The notes under the pieces were generated by a model. That model was not told where the DNA came from. It saw only the letters and a program-made list of their open reading frames with translations, and did not search any database. A DNA stretch of 64,000 bases, taken from the NCBI RefSeq assembly GCF_017875645.1, contig NZ_JAGGMR010000001.1, positions 3,224,001-3,288,000 on the forward strand, given 5' to 3'. Made by a program: the position numbers and the translations under genes. This DNA is from Nocardia goodfellowii. Lineage in GTDB: Bacteria > Actinomycetota > Actinomycetes > Mycobacteriales > Mycobacteriaceae. Shown one piece after another: positions 1 to 9,117 of the stretch (position 1 is its first letter; each line of letters begins with the position of its first letter).

Positions 1-834
1 GTAGGGCAGGACCAGCGCCCCCGCGAAATAGTTGGCCAGGCCGATCCGGGCGAGCGCGCGCGATTCTCCGGACAGCGAGGGGGTTTCGTCGAGTACCGCG
101 TTCAGATCGTTGCCGTAGAGCAGGAATCCGAGGGTGGTGGCGATCTGGAAGGCGCGCTGCCCGGGGCGCAAGCGCCGGGCCAGGGTGAGGGTTCGGCTGT
201 CCGGATCGTAGTGGCGTTTGGGGATGGACGGATCCGCGCCGTCGCCGCGCACCAGGACGGTGACGCCCGCGCGTTCGTCCGCGATCCGGGCCAGCTGCCG
301 GTCCAGCGAGCCGATGGTCAGCCCGGACTCCTCGAACAGGTGCTCGGCGAGCAGGTCGAGGTGCGGGATGTGATTGTGGTGGTCGTAGAAGAAGTCCCGG
401 ACGTCTTCGTAGGGCATCGGCACGCCCGGTACGCCCATCGGGGCGGTGACCCGGGAGGACAGCAGGTCGAGTTGGTCTGTGGCGGCGCGTAACCGCCGGT
501 GCATGGCGACCAGGATGCGCGCGACCTCCGGCTGCCGGGTGGCCAGTTCCTCCACCTCGGTCAGCGGTGCGCTGTCGCCGCCGGCCGCGTCGACCAGCAC
601 CTCGTGCAGGTCCGAGACCAGCCGGGCGTCGGAGTCGGCGGCGAAGAACTGCACGTCGAGATCGAACGTCGAATTCAGTTTCAGCAGCACCGGAATGGTG
701 AGCGGACGCTGATCGCGTTCGAGCTGATTGAGATAGCTGGGCGAGAGATCCAGCGACTTGGCCAGTGCCGCCTGGGTCATCCGCCGTTCCTCGCGCAATC
801 GCCGCAACCGGGCTCCCGCGTACATCTTGCGCAC
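1..834 (-). CDS. prpR: PrpR-type regulator of the methylcitrate cycle (3' end outside window)
   Basis: XRE/ScfR-type transcription factor divergent from prpD. The N-terminus is a helix-turn-helix of the lambda-repressor class (MTQAALAKSLDLSPSYLNQLE, about residues 21-41), followed by the family's ligand-sensing region. The chosen GTG at 834 lines up residue for residue with the M. tuberculosis PrpR start as I remember it; an ATG lies three codons further in at 825. About 277 codons are present and the protein continues past base 1; the family is usually about 480 aa with a C-terminal Cys-rich domain that cannot be seen here. In mycobacteria PrpR activates prpDC and icl in response to propionyl-CoA or other short acyl-CoAs. 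The divergent arrangement with prpD supports the same role. Confidence 0.9.
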   Translation of the reverse strand, partial: MRKMYAGARLRRLREERRMTQAALAKSLDLSPSYLNQLERDQRPLTIPVLLKLNSTFDLDVQFFAADSDARLVSDLHEVLVDAAGGDSAPLTEVEELATRQPEVARILVAMHRRLRAATDQLDLLSSRVTAPMGVPGVPMPYEDVRDFFYDHHNHIPHLDLLAEHLFEESGLTIGSLDRQLARIADERAGVTVLVRGDGADPSIPKRHYDPDSRTLTLARRLRPGQRAFQIATTLGFLLYGNDLNAVLDETPSLSGESRALARIGLANYFAGALVLPY

Positions 835-857
835 GAAAGGGATGGTAGCCCTCAGGC

Positions 858-924
858 TTCGCAAACATCGCAGAATGCGGGGTTATCGCCCGCAAAAATC
901 TACTGGTGCAAGGTGTTTTGCGAA
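858..924. promoter_or_regulatory. Candidate PrpR operator boxes in the prpR-prpD intergenic region
   Basis: Three short motifs lie between the divergent prpR and prpD starts: TTCGCAAAC (858-866), CGCAAAAAT (891-899) and, in the opposite orientation, TTTTGCGAA (916-924). RamB/PrpR/ScfR regulators are known to bind TTTGCAAA-like sequences, so these are reasonable operator half-sites. The position is right for control of both genes. This is motif matching by eye only. Confidence 0.45.
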
Positions 925-987
925 TAAACGCCCATGCGTAGCGTGCGAAGTACGGCGGAGGACGCCGCCGGTGACTTCGGAGGACGG

Positions 988-2505
988 ATGAAGACTCATA
1001 TCGTACGCGCCCGCCCTGCGGCGGAACAGCTGCCGCGCGCGGAACATCTGGCAACCAAGATCGCGGAAGTTGCTACGGATCCGGTCGCGGTATCCCCGCA
1101 GGTCTGCGAGATGATCGTGAACCGGATCATCGACAACGCGGCGGTAGCGGCGGCCGCGCTGGTACGCCGACCGGTGGCGAGCGCCCGGGCGCAAGCGCTG
1201 GCGCAGCCGTACCGGGTGCGCGAGGGCCGTTTCGGCGCAACGGTATTCGGCCGCCCCGAACGTATCTCGCCGGAGTGGGCGGCCTGGGCCAACGGCGTCG
1301 CGGTGCGGGAACTCGACTTCCACGACACGTTCTTGGCCGCCGATTACTCCCACCCCGGCGACAACATCCCGCCGATTCTCGCTGTCGCCCAGCACACCGG
1401 GCGCGGCGGCGCGGACCTGATCCGGGGCCTGGCCACCGGGTACGAGATCCAGATCGATCTGGTGCGCGGAATCTGCCTGCACGAGCACAAGATCGACCAC
1501 GTCGCGCATCTCGGTCCGTCCGCGGCCGCGGGCATCGGCACGCTGCTCGGACTCGACACCGAGACGATCTATCAGGCCGTCGGGCAGGCACTGCACACGA
1601 CGACGGCGACGCGGCAATCCCGCAAGGGCGAGATCTCCAGCTGGAAGGCCTTCGCGCCCGCGTTCGCGGGGAAGATGGCCGTGGAAGCGGTCGATCGAGC
1701 GATGCGCGGGGAGGGCGCGCCCGCACCGATCTGGGAGGGCGCGGACGGTGTCATCGCGTGGCTGCTGGGCGGTCCGGACGCGGAATACCACGTACCGCTG
1801 CCCGGTCCGGGCGAGGCCAAGCGCGCCATCCTGGACAGCTACACCAAGGAGCACTCCGCCGAATACCAGAGCCAGGCGCTGATCGACCTGGCCCGCCGGA
1901 TGCGTTCGGCGATCGGCGATCTCGATCGAATCGACTCGATCGTGCTGCACACCAGTCACCACACCCACGTCGTGATCGGCACCGGCTCCGGCGACCCGCA
2001 GAAGTTCGATCCGCGCGCCAGTCGCGAGACCCTGGACCACTCGGTCATGTACATCTTCGCGGTCGCGTTGCAAGACGGCGCCTGGCATCACGAACACTCC
2101 TACGCGCCCGCACGCGCGCAGCGCCCGGACACCGTCGCGCTGTGGCACAAGATCTCGACGGTCGAGGACCCGGAGTGGACGCGGCGCTACCACTCGAATG
2201 ATCCGGCGCGGAAGGCCTTCGGTGCTCGGGCCGTGGTCACGCTGCGCAGCGGGGAAACCATCGCCGACGAACTCGCCGTGGCCGACGCGCATCCGCTCGG
2301 GGCGCGCCCGTTCGGCCGGGCACAGTACATCGACAAGTTCCGCACGCTCGCGGACGGAGTCATCGATCCCGGAGAGCAGGACCGCTTTCTCGACGCCGCG
2401 GAGCGTACGCCGGAGCTGGCCGCGGGCGAGCTCGATCAATTGACCTTCGCTGTCGCACCCGAGGTGCTCGGCCGGGCGGCCGCGATCCGCGAGGGGATCT
2501 TCTGA
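988..2505 (+). CDS. prpD: 2-methylcitrate dehydratase PrpD (MmgE/PrpD family)
   Basis: Dehydrates 2-methylcitrate to 2-methyl-cis-aconitate in propionyl-CoA breakdown. The product is 505 aa, normal for PrpD. Family stretches such as [38 protein letters not shown] and [16 protein letters not shown] are all present and closely resemble M. tuberculosis Rv1130. ATG 988 was chosen because GGAGG (979-983) sits just upstream; an in-frame ATG at 934 has no ribosome binding site. It is the first gene of the prpD-prpB-prpC group and divergent from prpR. A small opposite-strand gene separates it from prpB. Confidence 0.95.
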   Translation: MKTHIVRARPAAEQLPRAEHLATKIAEVATDPVAVSPQVCEMIVNRIIDNAAVAAAALVRRPVASARAQALAQPYRVREGRFGATVFGRPERISPEWAAWANGVAVRELDFHDTFLAADYSHPGDNIPPILAVAQHTGRGGADLIRGLATGYEIQIDLVRGICLHEHKIDHVAHLGPSAAAGIGTLLGLDTETIYQAVGQALHTTTATRQSRKGEISSWKAFAPAFAGKMAVEAVDRAMRGEGAPAPIWEGADGVIAWLLGGPDAEYHVPLPGPGEAKRAILDSYTKEHSAEYQSQALIDLARRMRSAIGDLDRIDSIVLHTSHHTHVVIGTGSGDPQKFDPRASRETLDHSVMYIFAVALQDGAWHHEHSYAPARAQRPDTVALWHKISTVEDPEWTRRYHSNDPARKAFGARAVVTLRSGETIADELAVADAHPLGARPFGRAQYIDKFRTLADGVIDPGEQDRFLDAAERTPELAAGELDQLTFAVAPEVLGRAAAIREGIF

Positions 2506-2513
2506 TGCCCGGC

Positions 2514-2696
2514 CTACTCCATGAACCCGCCCCAGACCAGGGCCTGGGCGGCGATGACAGCGGTGCCGTTGAAGGTCACCGCGGGTGGCCCGTGCAGGCG
2601 GTAACCCTCATCGAGCAGATCGCTGATTCGTTTGCAGAACACGGCGTCATCCACTCCGGTGATCAGCCGGTAGCGCAGCGGTTGGTCGGCGGACAT
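2514..2696 (-). CDS. DUF1737 domain protein
   Basis: Small protein of 60 aa that fills almost a whole DUF1737 domain: PLRYRLITGVDDAVFCKRI, then GYRLHGPPAVTFNG and QALVWGGF at the end. The function of the domain is unknown. The gene lies on the opposite strand between prpD and prpB, only 8 bp after the prpD stop and 17 bp from the prpB start, so it interrupts an otherwise co-directional catabolic group. The domain match is clear by eye; a role in propionate metabolism would be guesswork. Confidence 0.85.
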   Translation of the reverse strand: MSADQPLRYRLITGVDDAVFCKRISDLLDEGYRLHGPPAVTFNGTAVIAAQALVWGGFME

Positions 2697-2713
2697 GGGA
2701 TCAGCCTAGGACG

Positions 2714-3637
2714 GTGGGGGCGGTGAACCCGGTCGCCACGGCCGCGACCGGCGCGGCGGGCAAACGGGCCGCATTCCGGGCCGGGCTGGCGTCCGGACGG
2801 ATCCAGCGGCTGCCCGGCGCGTTCAACCCGCTCGTCGCCGCGCTGATCCAGGAGCTGGGATTCGAGGGAGTGTACGTCTCGGGTGCGGTGCTCTCCGCCG
2901 AACTCGCGTTGCCCGATATCGGACTGACCACGCTGACCGAAGTGACCGAGCGGGGTCGGCAGATCGCGCGGGTCACCGATCTGCCGGTGCTGATCGATGC
3001 CGACACCGGTTTCGGCGAGCCGATGAACGCGGCGCGCACGGTGAGCCTGCTCGAGGATGCCGGGCTGGCGGGGTGCCACCTCGAGGATCAGGTGAATCCG
3101 AAGCGGTGCGGGCATCTCGACGGCAAGGCGGTGGTGCCCGTCGCGGAGATGGTGCGGCGGGTGCGAGCCGCGGTCTCGGCGCGGCGTGACCCGAACTTCG
3201 TCGTCTGCGCGCGGACCGACGCCCGCGGGACCGAGGGGTTGGCGGCCGCCATCGACCGGGCAAAGGCCTACGCCGACGCCGGCGCCGACCTGATCTTCAC
3301 CGAGGCGCTGGCGGATGCGGCCGAGTTCGCGAAATTCCGTGCCTCGGTGGATATCCCGCTGCTGGCGAACATGACCGAGTTCGGCAAGTCCGCGCTGCTC
3401 CCGGCGGCCGAGCTGGAGAGTCTGGGCTAAAACGCGGTCATCTATCCGGTCACCACGCTGCGGTTGGCGATGTACGCGGTGGAGCGCGGACTGCGCGACA
3501 TCGCCGCGACCGGAACGCAATCCGGTCTGCTGGAGCGCATGCAGCACCGATCCCGGCTCTACGAACTGCTGAATTACCAGCGCTACAACGAATTCGATGC
3601 CGGAATCTTCGATTTCACGACGACGGGTGAAGCATGA
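2714..3637 (+). pseudogene. prpB: Methylisocitrate lyase PrpB with an in-frame TAA (nonsense-interrupted)
   Basis: PrpB cleaves 2-methylisocitrate to pyruvate and succinate, the last step of the methylcitrate cycle. From GTG 2714 the frame encodes a typical ICL/PEP-mutase barrel (PGAFNPLVAALIQELGFEGV, DADTGFGE, catalytic loop KRCGH with Cys132). Codon 239 (3428-3430) is TAA where a Tyr codon (TAC) is expected in ESLGYNAVIYP. The same frame then continues open for 68 codons with family-typical sequence (NAVIYPVTTLRLAMYAVERG, MQHRSRLYELLNYQRYNEF) to TGA 3635-3637, which overlaps the prpC ATG. A full product would be about 307 aa, the normal PrpB length. One base change explains the break, so it is either a recent null mutation or a sequencing error. 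Confidence 0.85.
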
Positions 3638-4758
3638 GCGAGATCAAGAAGGGCCTGGCGGGGGTGGTCGTCGACACCACGGCCATCTCCAAGGTGGTGC
3701 CGGAGACCAATTCGCTGACCTACCGCGGCTACGCGGTGCAGGAGCTGGCGCGGCACTGCTCCTTCGAGGAGGTGGCGTATCTGCTGTGGTACGGGGAACT
3801 TCCGCGAGTCGCCGAGCTGGAGCTGCTGTGCCGGCGCGAGCGGGCCTGGCGGCGGGTCGACCGGTCCATTCTGTCCCTGATCGGGAAGATGCCGGATTCC
3901 TGCCATCCGATGGATGTGGTCCGCACGGTGGTGAGTTATCTCGGCACCGAGGACCCCGAGGCCGAGTCGGCCGAACCGCGATCGCTGTCGGACAAGGCAT
4001 TACGGCTGACCGCGGTGCTGCCCACCGTGATCGCGGCCGACATGCGGCGGCGCCGCGGCCTGGACCCGGTCGCGCCGCATTCGCAGCTGGGCTTCGCCGA
4101 GAACTTTCTGTACATGTGCTTCGGCGAGTTCCCCGACGCCCGGCTGGTCCGCGCTTTCGAAATATCGTTGATTCTCTACGCGGAGCACAGTTTCAATGCC
4201 TCCACCTTCACCGCCCGCGTGGTGACCTCCACCTGTTCGGACCTGTACAGCGCGGTGACCGCCGCCATCGGTGCGCTCAAGGGTCCGCTGCACGGCGGTG
4301 CGAACGAGGCCGTCATGCGCGCCATGCTGGAGATCGGCGAGCCCGGCAACGCGCGAGAGTGGTTGCGCGCCAAGCTCGCCGCGAAACAGAAGGTGATGGG
4401 TTTCGGTCACCGCGTCTACAAGCACGGTGACTCCCGCGTCCCGACCATGCGAGCGGCGTTCGCGGAGGTCGCCGAGGTAACCGGCGGTGAACGCTGGCTG
4501 CGCCTGTACACCGAACTCGAGCGAGCCATGGCCGAGGCCACCGGCATCGAACCGAATCTCGACTTTCCGGCCGGTCCCACCTACTACCTGATGGGTTTCG
4601 ACATCGACATGTTCACGCCGATCTTCGTCATGAGCCGCATCGTCGGGTGGACCGCGCACATCGCCGAGCAAACCGCCTCCAACGCTCTGATCCGCCCACT
4701 GTCCGAATACACCGGTGTGCCACAGCGTGATCTGCGTTCGGCGGGTGCGCGCGGCTGA
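3634..4758 (+). CDS. prpC: 2-methylcitrate synthase / citrate synthase II PrpC
   Basis: Condenses propionyl-CoA (or acetyl-CoA) with oxaloacetate. The 374-aa protein carries the citrate synthase catalytic triad: His220 in GPLHGGANE, His259 in FGHRVYKHGDSR and Asp310 in NLDFPAGPTYYLMGF. The length fits the short type II enzymes. Its ATG overlaps the stop of the interrupted prpB frame (ATGA), so its translation was probably coupled to prpB. The internal TAA in prpB could therefore reduce prpC expression. Company with prpD, prpB and prpR points to the methylcitrate function over the TCA-cycle paralogue. Confidence 0.95.
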   Translation: MSEIKKGLAGVVVDTTAISKVVPETNSLTYRGYAVQELARHCSFEEVAYLLWYGELPRVAELELLCRRERAWRRVDRSILSLIGKMPDSCHPMDVVRTVVSYLGTEDPEAESAEPRSLSDKALRLTAVLPTVIAADMRRRRGLDPVAPHSQLGFAENFLYMCFGEFPDARLVRAFEISLILYAEHSFNASTFTARVVTSTCSDLYSAVTAAIGALKGPLHGGANEAVMRAMLEIGEPGNAREWLRAKLAAKQKVMGFGHRVYKHGDSRVPTMRAAFAEVAEVTGGERWLRLYTELERAMAEATGIEPNLDFPAGPTYYLMGFDIDMFTPIFVMSRIVGWTAHIAEQTASNALIRPLSEYTGVPQRDLRSAGARG

Positions 4759-4780
4759 AGGCGATCCCGGCAATCCATGT

Positions 4781-4804
4781 TCAACCAAGCGATTGTTTGG
4801 TTGA
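4781..4804. promoter_or_regulatory. Palindrome TCAACCAA-N8-TTGGTTGA, TetR-type operator candidate
   Basis: Perfect 8-bp inverted repeat in the prpC/LEH-like gap, 37 bp before the LEH-like start. The core resembles the ACCAAGC...TTGGT operators bound by many actinobacterial TetR/FadR-type regulators. The regulator is not identified; the nearest TetR gene (6016-6585) has a different palindrome at its own promoter. Confidence 0.5.
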
Positions 4805-4841
4805 ATCGGAGGCTCAGCCCGAAGGAAAGTGAGTCGCCCCG

Positions 4842-5216
4842 ATGACCAGCCCTGACGACCTCGTCCGCGCCATGTGCCAGGCCTGGTCGGACCCCGACCC
4901 TGCCGCGATCGCCGAATACTTCGCCGAAGACGCCGTGTACCACAACATTCCGATGGAGCCCGTGGTGGGCCGGGCCGCGATCACCGAGTTCGTCACCAGC
5001 ATGCTCGTGCCCTTCACCGGCATCGATTTCGATATCCACCTGCAGGTGAGCAACGGCGCCACCGTCATGAACGAGCGCACCGACACCCTGCGCGGCAGAG
5101 ACGGCCGCGACACCCCGCTGCCGGTCGTCGGCGTCTTCGAAGTCCACGACGGTCTGATCACAGCGTGGCGCGATTACTTCGACATGGCCGCCATCACCCG
5201 CGCCTTCGGCGGCTGA
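4842..5216 (+). CDS. Limonene-1,2-epoxide hydrolase-like protein
   Basis: SnoaL/NTF2-fold protein of 124 aa from the limonene-epoxide hydrolase family, which opens epoxides with water. All six active-site residues of the Rhodococcus enzyme are visible with constant spacing: Tyr33 and Asn35 (VYHNIP), Arg79 and Asp81 (ERTD), Trp109 and Asp111 (AWRDYFD). It is therefore likely to be a catalytically competent epoxide hydrolase. The substrate is unknown. The gene stands alone behind the palindrome at 4781-4804. The 270 bp after it (5217-5488) show no convincing gene or signal. Confidence 0.85.
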   Translation: MTSPDDLVRAMCQAWSDPDPAAIAEYFAEDAVYHNIPMEPVVGRAAITEFVTSMLVPFTGIDFDIHLQVSNGATVMNERTDTLRGRDGRDTPLPVVGVFEVHDGLITAWRDYFDMAAITRAFGG

Positions 5217-5488
5217 CGGTACCGCCCACCGCAACTTTCTGCGGAAATAGCGGAACCGAATCACCGAATCCCGCGTCGAAGGATTACAGCAGGGGACAAC
5301 AGGGTCCCCGGGTGACCGAGGAGCGCGGCATGGTGTGTTGTCCGGAAAATCCGAAGTCATGGCGGCTGGGAGTCAGCGGGAAAGCGCGGATGCGTCCGGT
5401 GGTCCGGGCGGGGGAGGCGTGTGAGAGTTTCACCTCCCGGCGCAGGCAACATCCGAAGCCGAAGCCGGAAACCGATTGCGGGACATGA

Positions 5489-6019
5489 TCAGCGGGCGGC
5501 TTCCTCCGGGAGCAGGTGTGCCAGCAGCAGTTTGATGAGCAGAACCGGTGCGAACCAGGCTGCGACGTGCGGCACGGTGAGGAGGCCGGAGGTGATCGCG
5601 ATGCCGAAGGCGGTGGCGGCGAAGGCGATCGGACGGCGCAGGGGTTGGGCGGAGATGGTCACGATCAGCGCGCCGAGCAGGGCCACCGCGTAGATCGTGG
5701 CGGCGGCGAGCCAGGTGAAGCCGGGCAGCGCCAGGGCGAGCAGGAACGGTTGGATGTGCACGGCGACGAAGCCGAGATGATGCCGGGCGGTGCGCCCCGG
5801 CCGGTGGTACCAGAGTTTCGCGGCGGCAGTGGAATTGACGACCGCACCACCGAACAGGTCGAATGCGATCACCGCGAGCACGGCGACCCGCCAGAGCGCC
5901 AGTTCGGCATGGACTCCGAGGCCGAAAACCACTGCCGCGCCGAGGAACGCGGCTCCGAACCCGCACACCACCTCGCCCCGGCTCGCGTTCGGCGCGATCA
6001 AGCGATCGGTGAGCGTCAC
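5489..6019 (-). CDS. Multi-pass membrane protein, unknown function
   Basis: 176-aa hydrophobic protein with about five or six predicted membrane spans and a conserved-looking loop (GAVVNSTAAAKLWYHRPGR) between spans 2 and 3. I do not recognise a named family. GTG 6019 overlaps the TGA of the upstream TetR gene (GTGA), so the two are translationally coupled and probably co-regulated. The neighbouring TetR repressor suggests the membrane protein is its regulated output, for example in detoxification or transport, but this is inference from context. Confidence 0.8.
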   Translation of the reverse strand: MTLTDRLIAPNASRGEVVCGFGAAFLGAAVVFGLGVHAELALWRVAVLAVIAFDLFGGAVVNSTAAAKLWYHRPGRTARHHLGFVAVHIQPFLLALALPGFTWLAAATIYAVALLGALIVTISAQPLRRPIAFAATAFGIAITSGLLTVPHVAAWFAPVLLIKLLLAHLLPEEAAR

Positions 6020-6585
6020 CGCCGTATCCCTTCCACGCAGATCTGGATGACCGGTTCGGCCAGCTCCCGCAGCGGTAGTTCGCGATCGACCAGGGCCTGT
6101 ACCAGGCAGCCCTCGATCGCCCCGACGATCACCACGGCGTGCTCGGCGCCGATCCCCGGCCGCAGCGCACCCTCGGCGGCCGCCTCGGCCAGCAAACCCG
6201 CTATCGCGCCCCGATATTCGCGATACATCGCGGCCATGTCGATGGGCGGATTCGATGCCCACACGTCCAGCAGCACCCGCGCGTGGTCCGGATGCGCGGC
6301 CAGCATCTCGATGGCCGCCCGGACCAGCCGGGTCAGCCGCTCCAGCGGCGCACCGCCCCCCAGCTCCGCCAATACGCGCGCCGACTTCGTGGCGTAACTT
6401 TCGAAAACCCCAGACAGCAACGCACTCCGGCTGTCGAAATACAGATATACGCTGCCTTTGGCGATCCCCGCCTGCACCGCCACATCCTCGATACGCGAGG
6501 CCGCAAACCCCTTGCGCGCGAACACCTTCACCGCGGCATCGAGAATCTCCTCGCGCCGCGCGACCTTATCGACAATCTTCGGCAT
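6016..6585 (-). CDS. TetR family transcriptional regulator
   Basis: 189-aa repressor with a typical N-terminal helix-turn-helix (REEILDAAVKVFARKGF, then IAKGSVYLYFDSRSALL) and an all-helical ligand-binding C-terminal part. ATG 6585 is preferred over an upstream in-frame start because GAGGG lies just before it and a near-perfect palindrome (6594-6617) lies immediately upstream, as expected for self-regulation. It is co-transcribed with the membrane protein at 5489-6019. The ligand is unknown. Confidence 0.9.
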   Translation of the reverse strand: MPKIVDKVARREEILDAAVKVFARKGFAASRIEDVAVQAGIAKGSVYLYFDSRSALLSGVFESYATKSARVLAELGGGAPLERLTRLVRAAIEMLAAHPDHARVLLDVWASNPPIDMAAMYREYRGAIAGLLAEAAAEGALRPGIGAEHAVVIVGAIEGCLVQALVDRELPLRELAEPVIQICVEGIRR

Positions 6586-6593
6586 GCCCTCAA

Positions 6594-6617
6594 TTATGAA
6601 TGACCGGTCAGTCATAA
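6594..6617. promoter_or_regulatory. TetR autoregulatory operator candidate (24-bp palindrome)
   Basis: Near-perfect palindrome with core TGACCGGTCA and arms TTATGAATGACC / GGTCAGTCATAA (one mismatch), only 8 bp upstream of the TetR start codon. The TGACCGGTCA core is common in TetR operators, and the site would overlap the promoter or translation start. Confidence 0.65.
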
Positions 6618-6693
6618 ACAAGCCCGACTCAGCGCCCTGGCTCGCCTGGAGCCGCCGAATCGAGGCGGCAGGCATGGATACCGAGCTGGTGCC

Positions 6694-6723
6694 GACCGGC
6701 CGCAGGCGAACCTGCGGCCGGTC
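6694..6723 (-). terminator. metE terminator hairpin
   Basis: Perfect 13-bp stem (GACCGGCCGCAGG / CCTGCGGCCGGTC) with a 4-base loop, 6 bp past the metE stop codon. There is no strong U tract, as is usual for high-GC actinobacterial terminators. Confidence 0.75.
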
Positions 6724-6729
6724 CTTCGT

Positions 6730-8976
6730 CTAGCGAACCGCGTGTGCGGCAGCCACCATGTTGCGCAGCGAGGCTTCCACTTCGACCGCGCCGCGGGTCT
6801 TCAACCCGCAGTCGGGATTCACCCAGAGGCGTTCAGCGGGAACGGCTTTCAGCGCGGATCGCAAAGCGGCGGTGATTTCGTCCACGCTCGGTACCCGGGG
6901 GGAGTGGATGTCGTAGACGCCCGGGCCGACGCCGAGGTCGAAGCCTGCGGCGTTGAGGTCGTCGAGCACCTCCATGTGGGAGCGTGCCGCCTCGATCGAT
7001 GTTACGTCGGCGTCCAATCCCGCGATGGCGTCGATGACCTCACCGAATTCCGAATAGCAGAGGTGCGTGTGGATTTGGGTGGTGTCCGCGACGCCCGAGG
7101 TGGCGAGCCGGAAGGCCCGCACCGACCAATCCAGATAGCCGGGCTGGTCGGCGGTACGCAGTGGAAGCAGCTCGCGCAGTGCGGGTTCGTCGACCTGGAT
7201 GATGCGGATGCCCGCTGCCTCGAGGTCGACCGTTTCGTCGCGGATCGCCAGTGCCACCTGGGCGGCGGAGTCGGCGAGCGGCTGGTCGTCGCGCACGAAC
7301 GACCAGGCGAGAATGGTCACCGGACCGGTGAGCATGCCCTTGACCGGCTTGTCGGTGAGCGATTGCGCGTAGCTGATCCAGTCGACGGTCATCGGTGCCC
7401 GCCGCGACACATCGCCGTACAGGATCGGCGGCCGCACGCAGCGGGTGCCGTAGGACTGCACCCAGCCCGATTCGGTGGTGGCGAACCCGTCGAGTTGTTC
7501 GGCGAAGTACTGCACCATGTCGTTGCGTTCGGGCTCGCCGTGCACCAGCACGTCCAGGCCCAGTTTCTCCTGGAGCGCGATCACCTCCGCGATCTCGGCG
7601 CGCATCCGCCGGACGTATTCGGCCTGATCGATCTCGCCTTTGCGCAGGGCCGCGCGGGCCAGCCGGATCGCCGAGGTCTGGGGATAGGACCCGATCGTGG
7701 TGGTCGGCAGGACGGGCAAGTGCAGGTGCTCGGCCTGGCCGGCGCGGCGTTCGGCGGCGGGTGTGCGCCGGTCGGCGTCCGCGCCGAGCGCACCCAGGCG
7801 GGCCTGCACCTGCGGGTCGGCTAGCCGCGGGTCGTTCCGGCGCGAGTCCAGAGCGGCACGGACCGTGGCCAATTCGGCGGCTACCGACTCCGGGCCCGAC
7901 CGCAGCGCGGTGGCCAGCAGCCGCACCTCGGCGATCTTCTCGGCACCGAAGGCCAGCCAGGATCGCAGCTGGTCGTCCAGCCCGGTTTCGGCCGCCAGCG
8001 TGTAGGGGACATGCAGGAGTGAGCAGGAGGTCGAAACCGCCACCGCCGACGCGCGCACGCCACTCACTGTGGCCAGCGCCTGATCGAGGTCGGTGCGCCA
8101 CACATTGCGGCCGTCGACCACACCGGCCACCAGCAGCTTGTTGTCCACCGCGGGAACATCGGCCGCCGCCATCGCGGTGAAATCGACGGCGACGCCCTCG
8201 ATTCCGGTTTCCAGCAGAGCGTCCAGCGTCGAGCCGGGTCGACCGAAATAGGTGGCGACCAGGATCGCCGGACGCTCGGACTCGGCCGACAGTTCGGCGT
8301 AAGTGCTTCGCACCAGCTCGATTTCGGCGGCGCTGAGATCGGTGACCAGCACCGGTTCGTCGATCTGCGTCCACTGCGCCCCGGCCGCGGCCAACTGCCG
8401 CAACAACTCCCGGTACAGCGGCACCAGTTCATCGAGACGGTTCAGTGCCGCGCCGCCGGTCGCTTTCGCCAGTTTCAGGAACGTGATCGGCCCGATCACC
8501 ACCGGACGAGCGGGGACGCCGAGCGCGATCGCCTCGGCCAGTTCCGCCAGCAGCTTGTCGGCGTGCAGCGAAAAGACTGTGTCCGCACCGATTTCGGGCA
8601 CCAGGTAGTGGTAATTGGTGTCGAACCACTTGGTCATCTCGAGCGGTTCGATGGTGTCGGTGCCGCGCGCCGCGGCGAAATAGCGATCCAGCGGGTCCTC
8701 GATCCCGGCCACCCGCGGCGGCAGCGCGCCGAGCAACACGGCGGTATCGAGCATCTGGTCGTAGTAGGAGAAGGTGCCGACCGGCACCGAATCGATTCCG
8801 GCGGCGGCCAATTCGTCGTATTGCCGGCGACGTAGCGCGGCGGCGACGTCGTGCAGCCCGGCCGCGTCCAGCCGCCCGGCCCAGTAGGACTCGGTGGCTC
8901 GCTTGAGTTCCCGACGAGGTCCGACTCGCGGGAGCCCGAGAACCGTTGCGGTGAACGGAGAAGAAGTAACAGTCAC
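6730..8976 (-). CDS. metE: Cobalamin-independent methionine synthase MetE
   Basis: Transfers a methyl group from 5-methyltetrahydropteroyl-triglutamate to homocysteine without B12. The 748-aa product has both MetE barrels: the N-terminal one begins [20 protein letters not shown], and the catalytic C-terminal one shows [22 protein letters not shown] (zinc-ligand region), [18 protein letters not shown] and the final [11 protein letters not shown] with its zinc Cys. GTG 8976 was chosen because GGAG lies 7 nt upstream and the next residues start the MetE fold; the longer open frame upstream runs through the riboswitch leader. The leader implies repression when cobalamin is plentiful. Confidence 0.97.
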   Translation of the reverse strand: MTVTSSPFTATVLGLPRVGPRRELKRATESYWAGRLDAAGLHDVAAALRRRQYDELAAAGIDSVPVGTFSYYDQMLDTAVLLGALPPRVAGIEDPLDRYFAAARGTDTIEPLEMTKWFDTNYHYLVPEIGADTVFSLHADKLLAELAEAIALGVPARPVVIGPITFLKLAKATGGAALNRLDELVPLYRELLRQLAAAGAQWTQIDEPVLVTDLSAAEIELVRSTYAELSAESERPAILVATYFGRPGSTLDALLETGIEGVAVDFTAMAAADVPAVDNKLLVAGVVDGRNVWRTDLDQALATVSGVRASAVAVSTSCSLLHVPYTLAAETGLDDQLRSWLAFGAEKIAEVRLLATALRSGPESVAAELATVRAALDSRRNDPRLADPQVQARLGALGADADRRTPAAERRAGQAEHLHLPVLPTTTIGSYPQTSAIRLARAALRKGEIDQAEYVRRMRAEIAEVIALQEKLGLDVLVHGEPERNDMVQYFAEQLDGFATTESGWVQSYGTRCVRPPILYGDVSRRAPMTVDWISYAQSLTDKPVKGMLTGPVTILAWSFVRDDQPLADSAAQVALAIRDETVDLEAAGIRIIQVDEPALRELLPLRTADQPGYLDWSVRAFRLATSGVADTTQIHTHLCYSEFGEVIDAIAGLDADVTSIEAARSHMEVLDDLNAAGFDLGVGPGVYDIHSPRVPSVDEITAALRSALKAVPAERLWVNPDCGLKTRGAVEVEASLRNMVAAAHAVR

Positions 8977-8982
8977 GATGTT

Positions 8983-9084
8983 CTCCAGTGCTGTGTGGGT
9001 CGTGAACCATCGCCGTTCGGGCGGGCAGCACCGAGCGGACACTTCGGCAACCGCGAAGAACGGAGCCCGAAACGTCAGCACTGG
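8983..9084 (-). promoter_or_regulatory. metE leader inverted repeat overlapping the ribosome binding site
   Basis: In the metE mRNA leader, CCAGTGCTG (9084-9076) is exactly complementary to CAGCACTGG (8993-8985), whose last two Gs are the first two bases of the GGAG ribosome binding site (8986-8983). The arms are 82 nt apart. Pairing would hide the site, so this can serve as the translational output of the upstream cobalamin riboswitch. Confidence 0.45.
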
Positions 9085-9117
9085 TGGTCCGCGCGCCCAT
9101 TCCACGAGGCGGTGGCC

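Noticed and set aside
883..2439. 518-codon open frame antisense to prpD
   Set aside because: Shadow of the high-GC prpD gene; no domain, no ribosome binding site, Arg/Asp/Val-biased composition typical of antisense frames.
5395..5470. G/A-rich stretch resembling part of a riboswitch leader
   Set aside because: No conserved cobalamin or other riboswitch core could be traced and no suitable downstream gene; the nearby genes face the other way.
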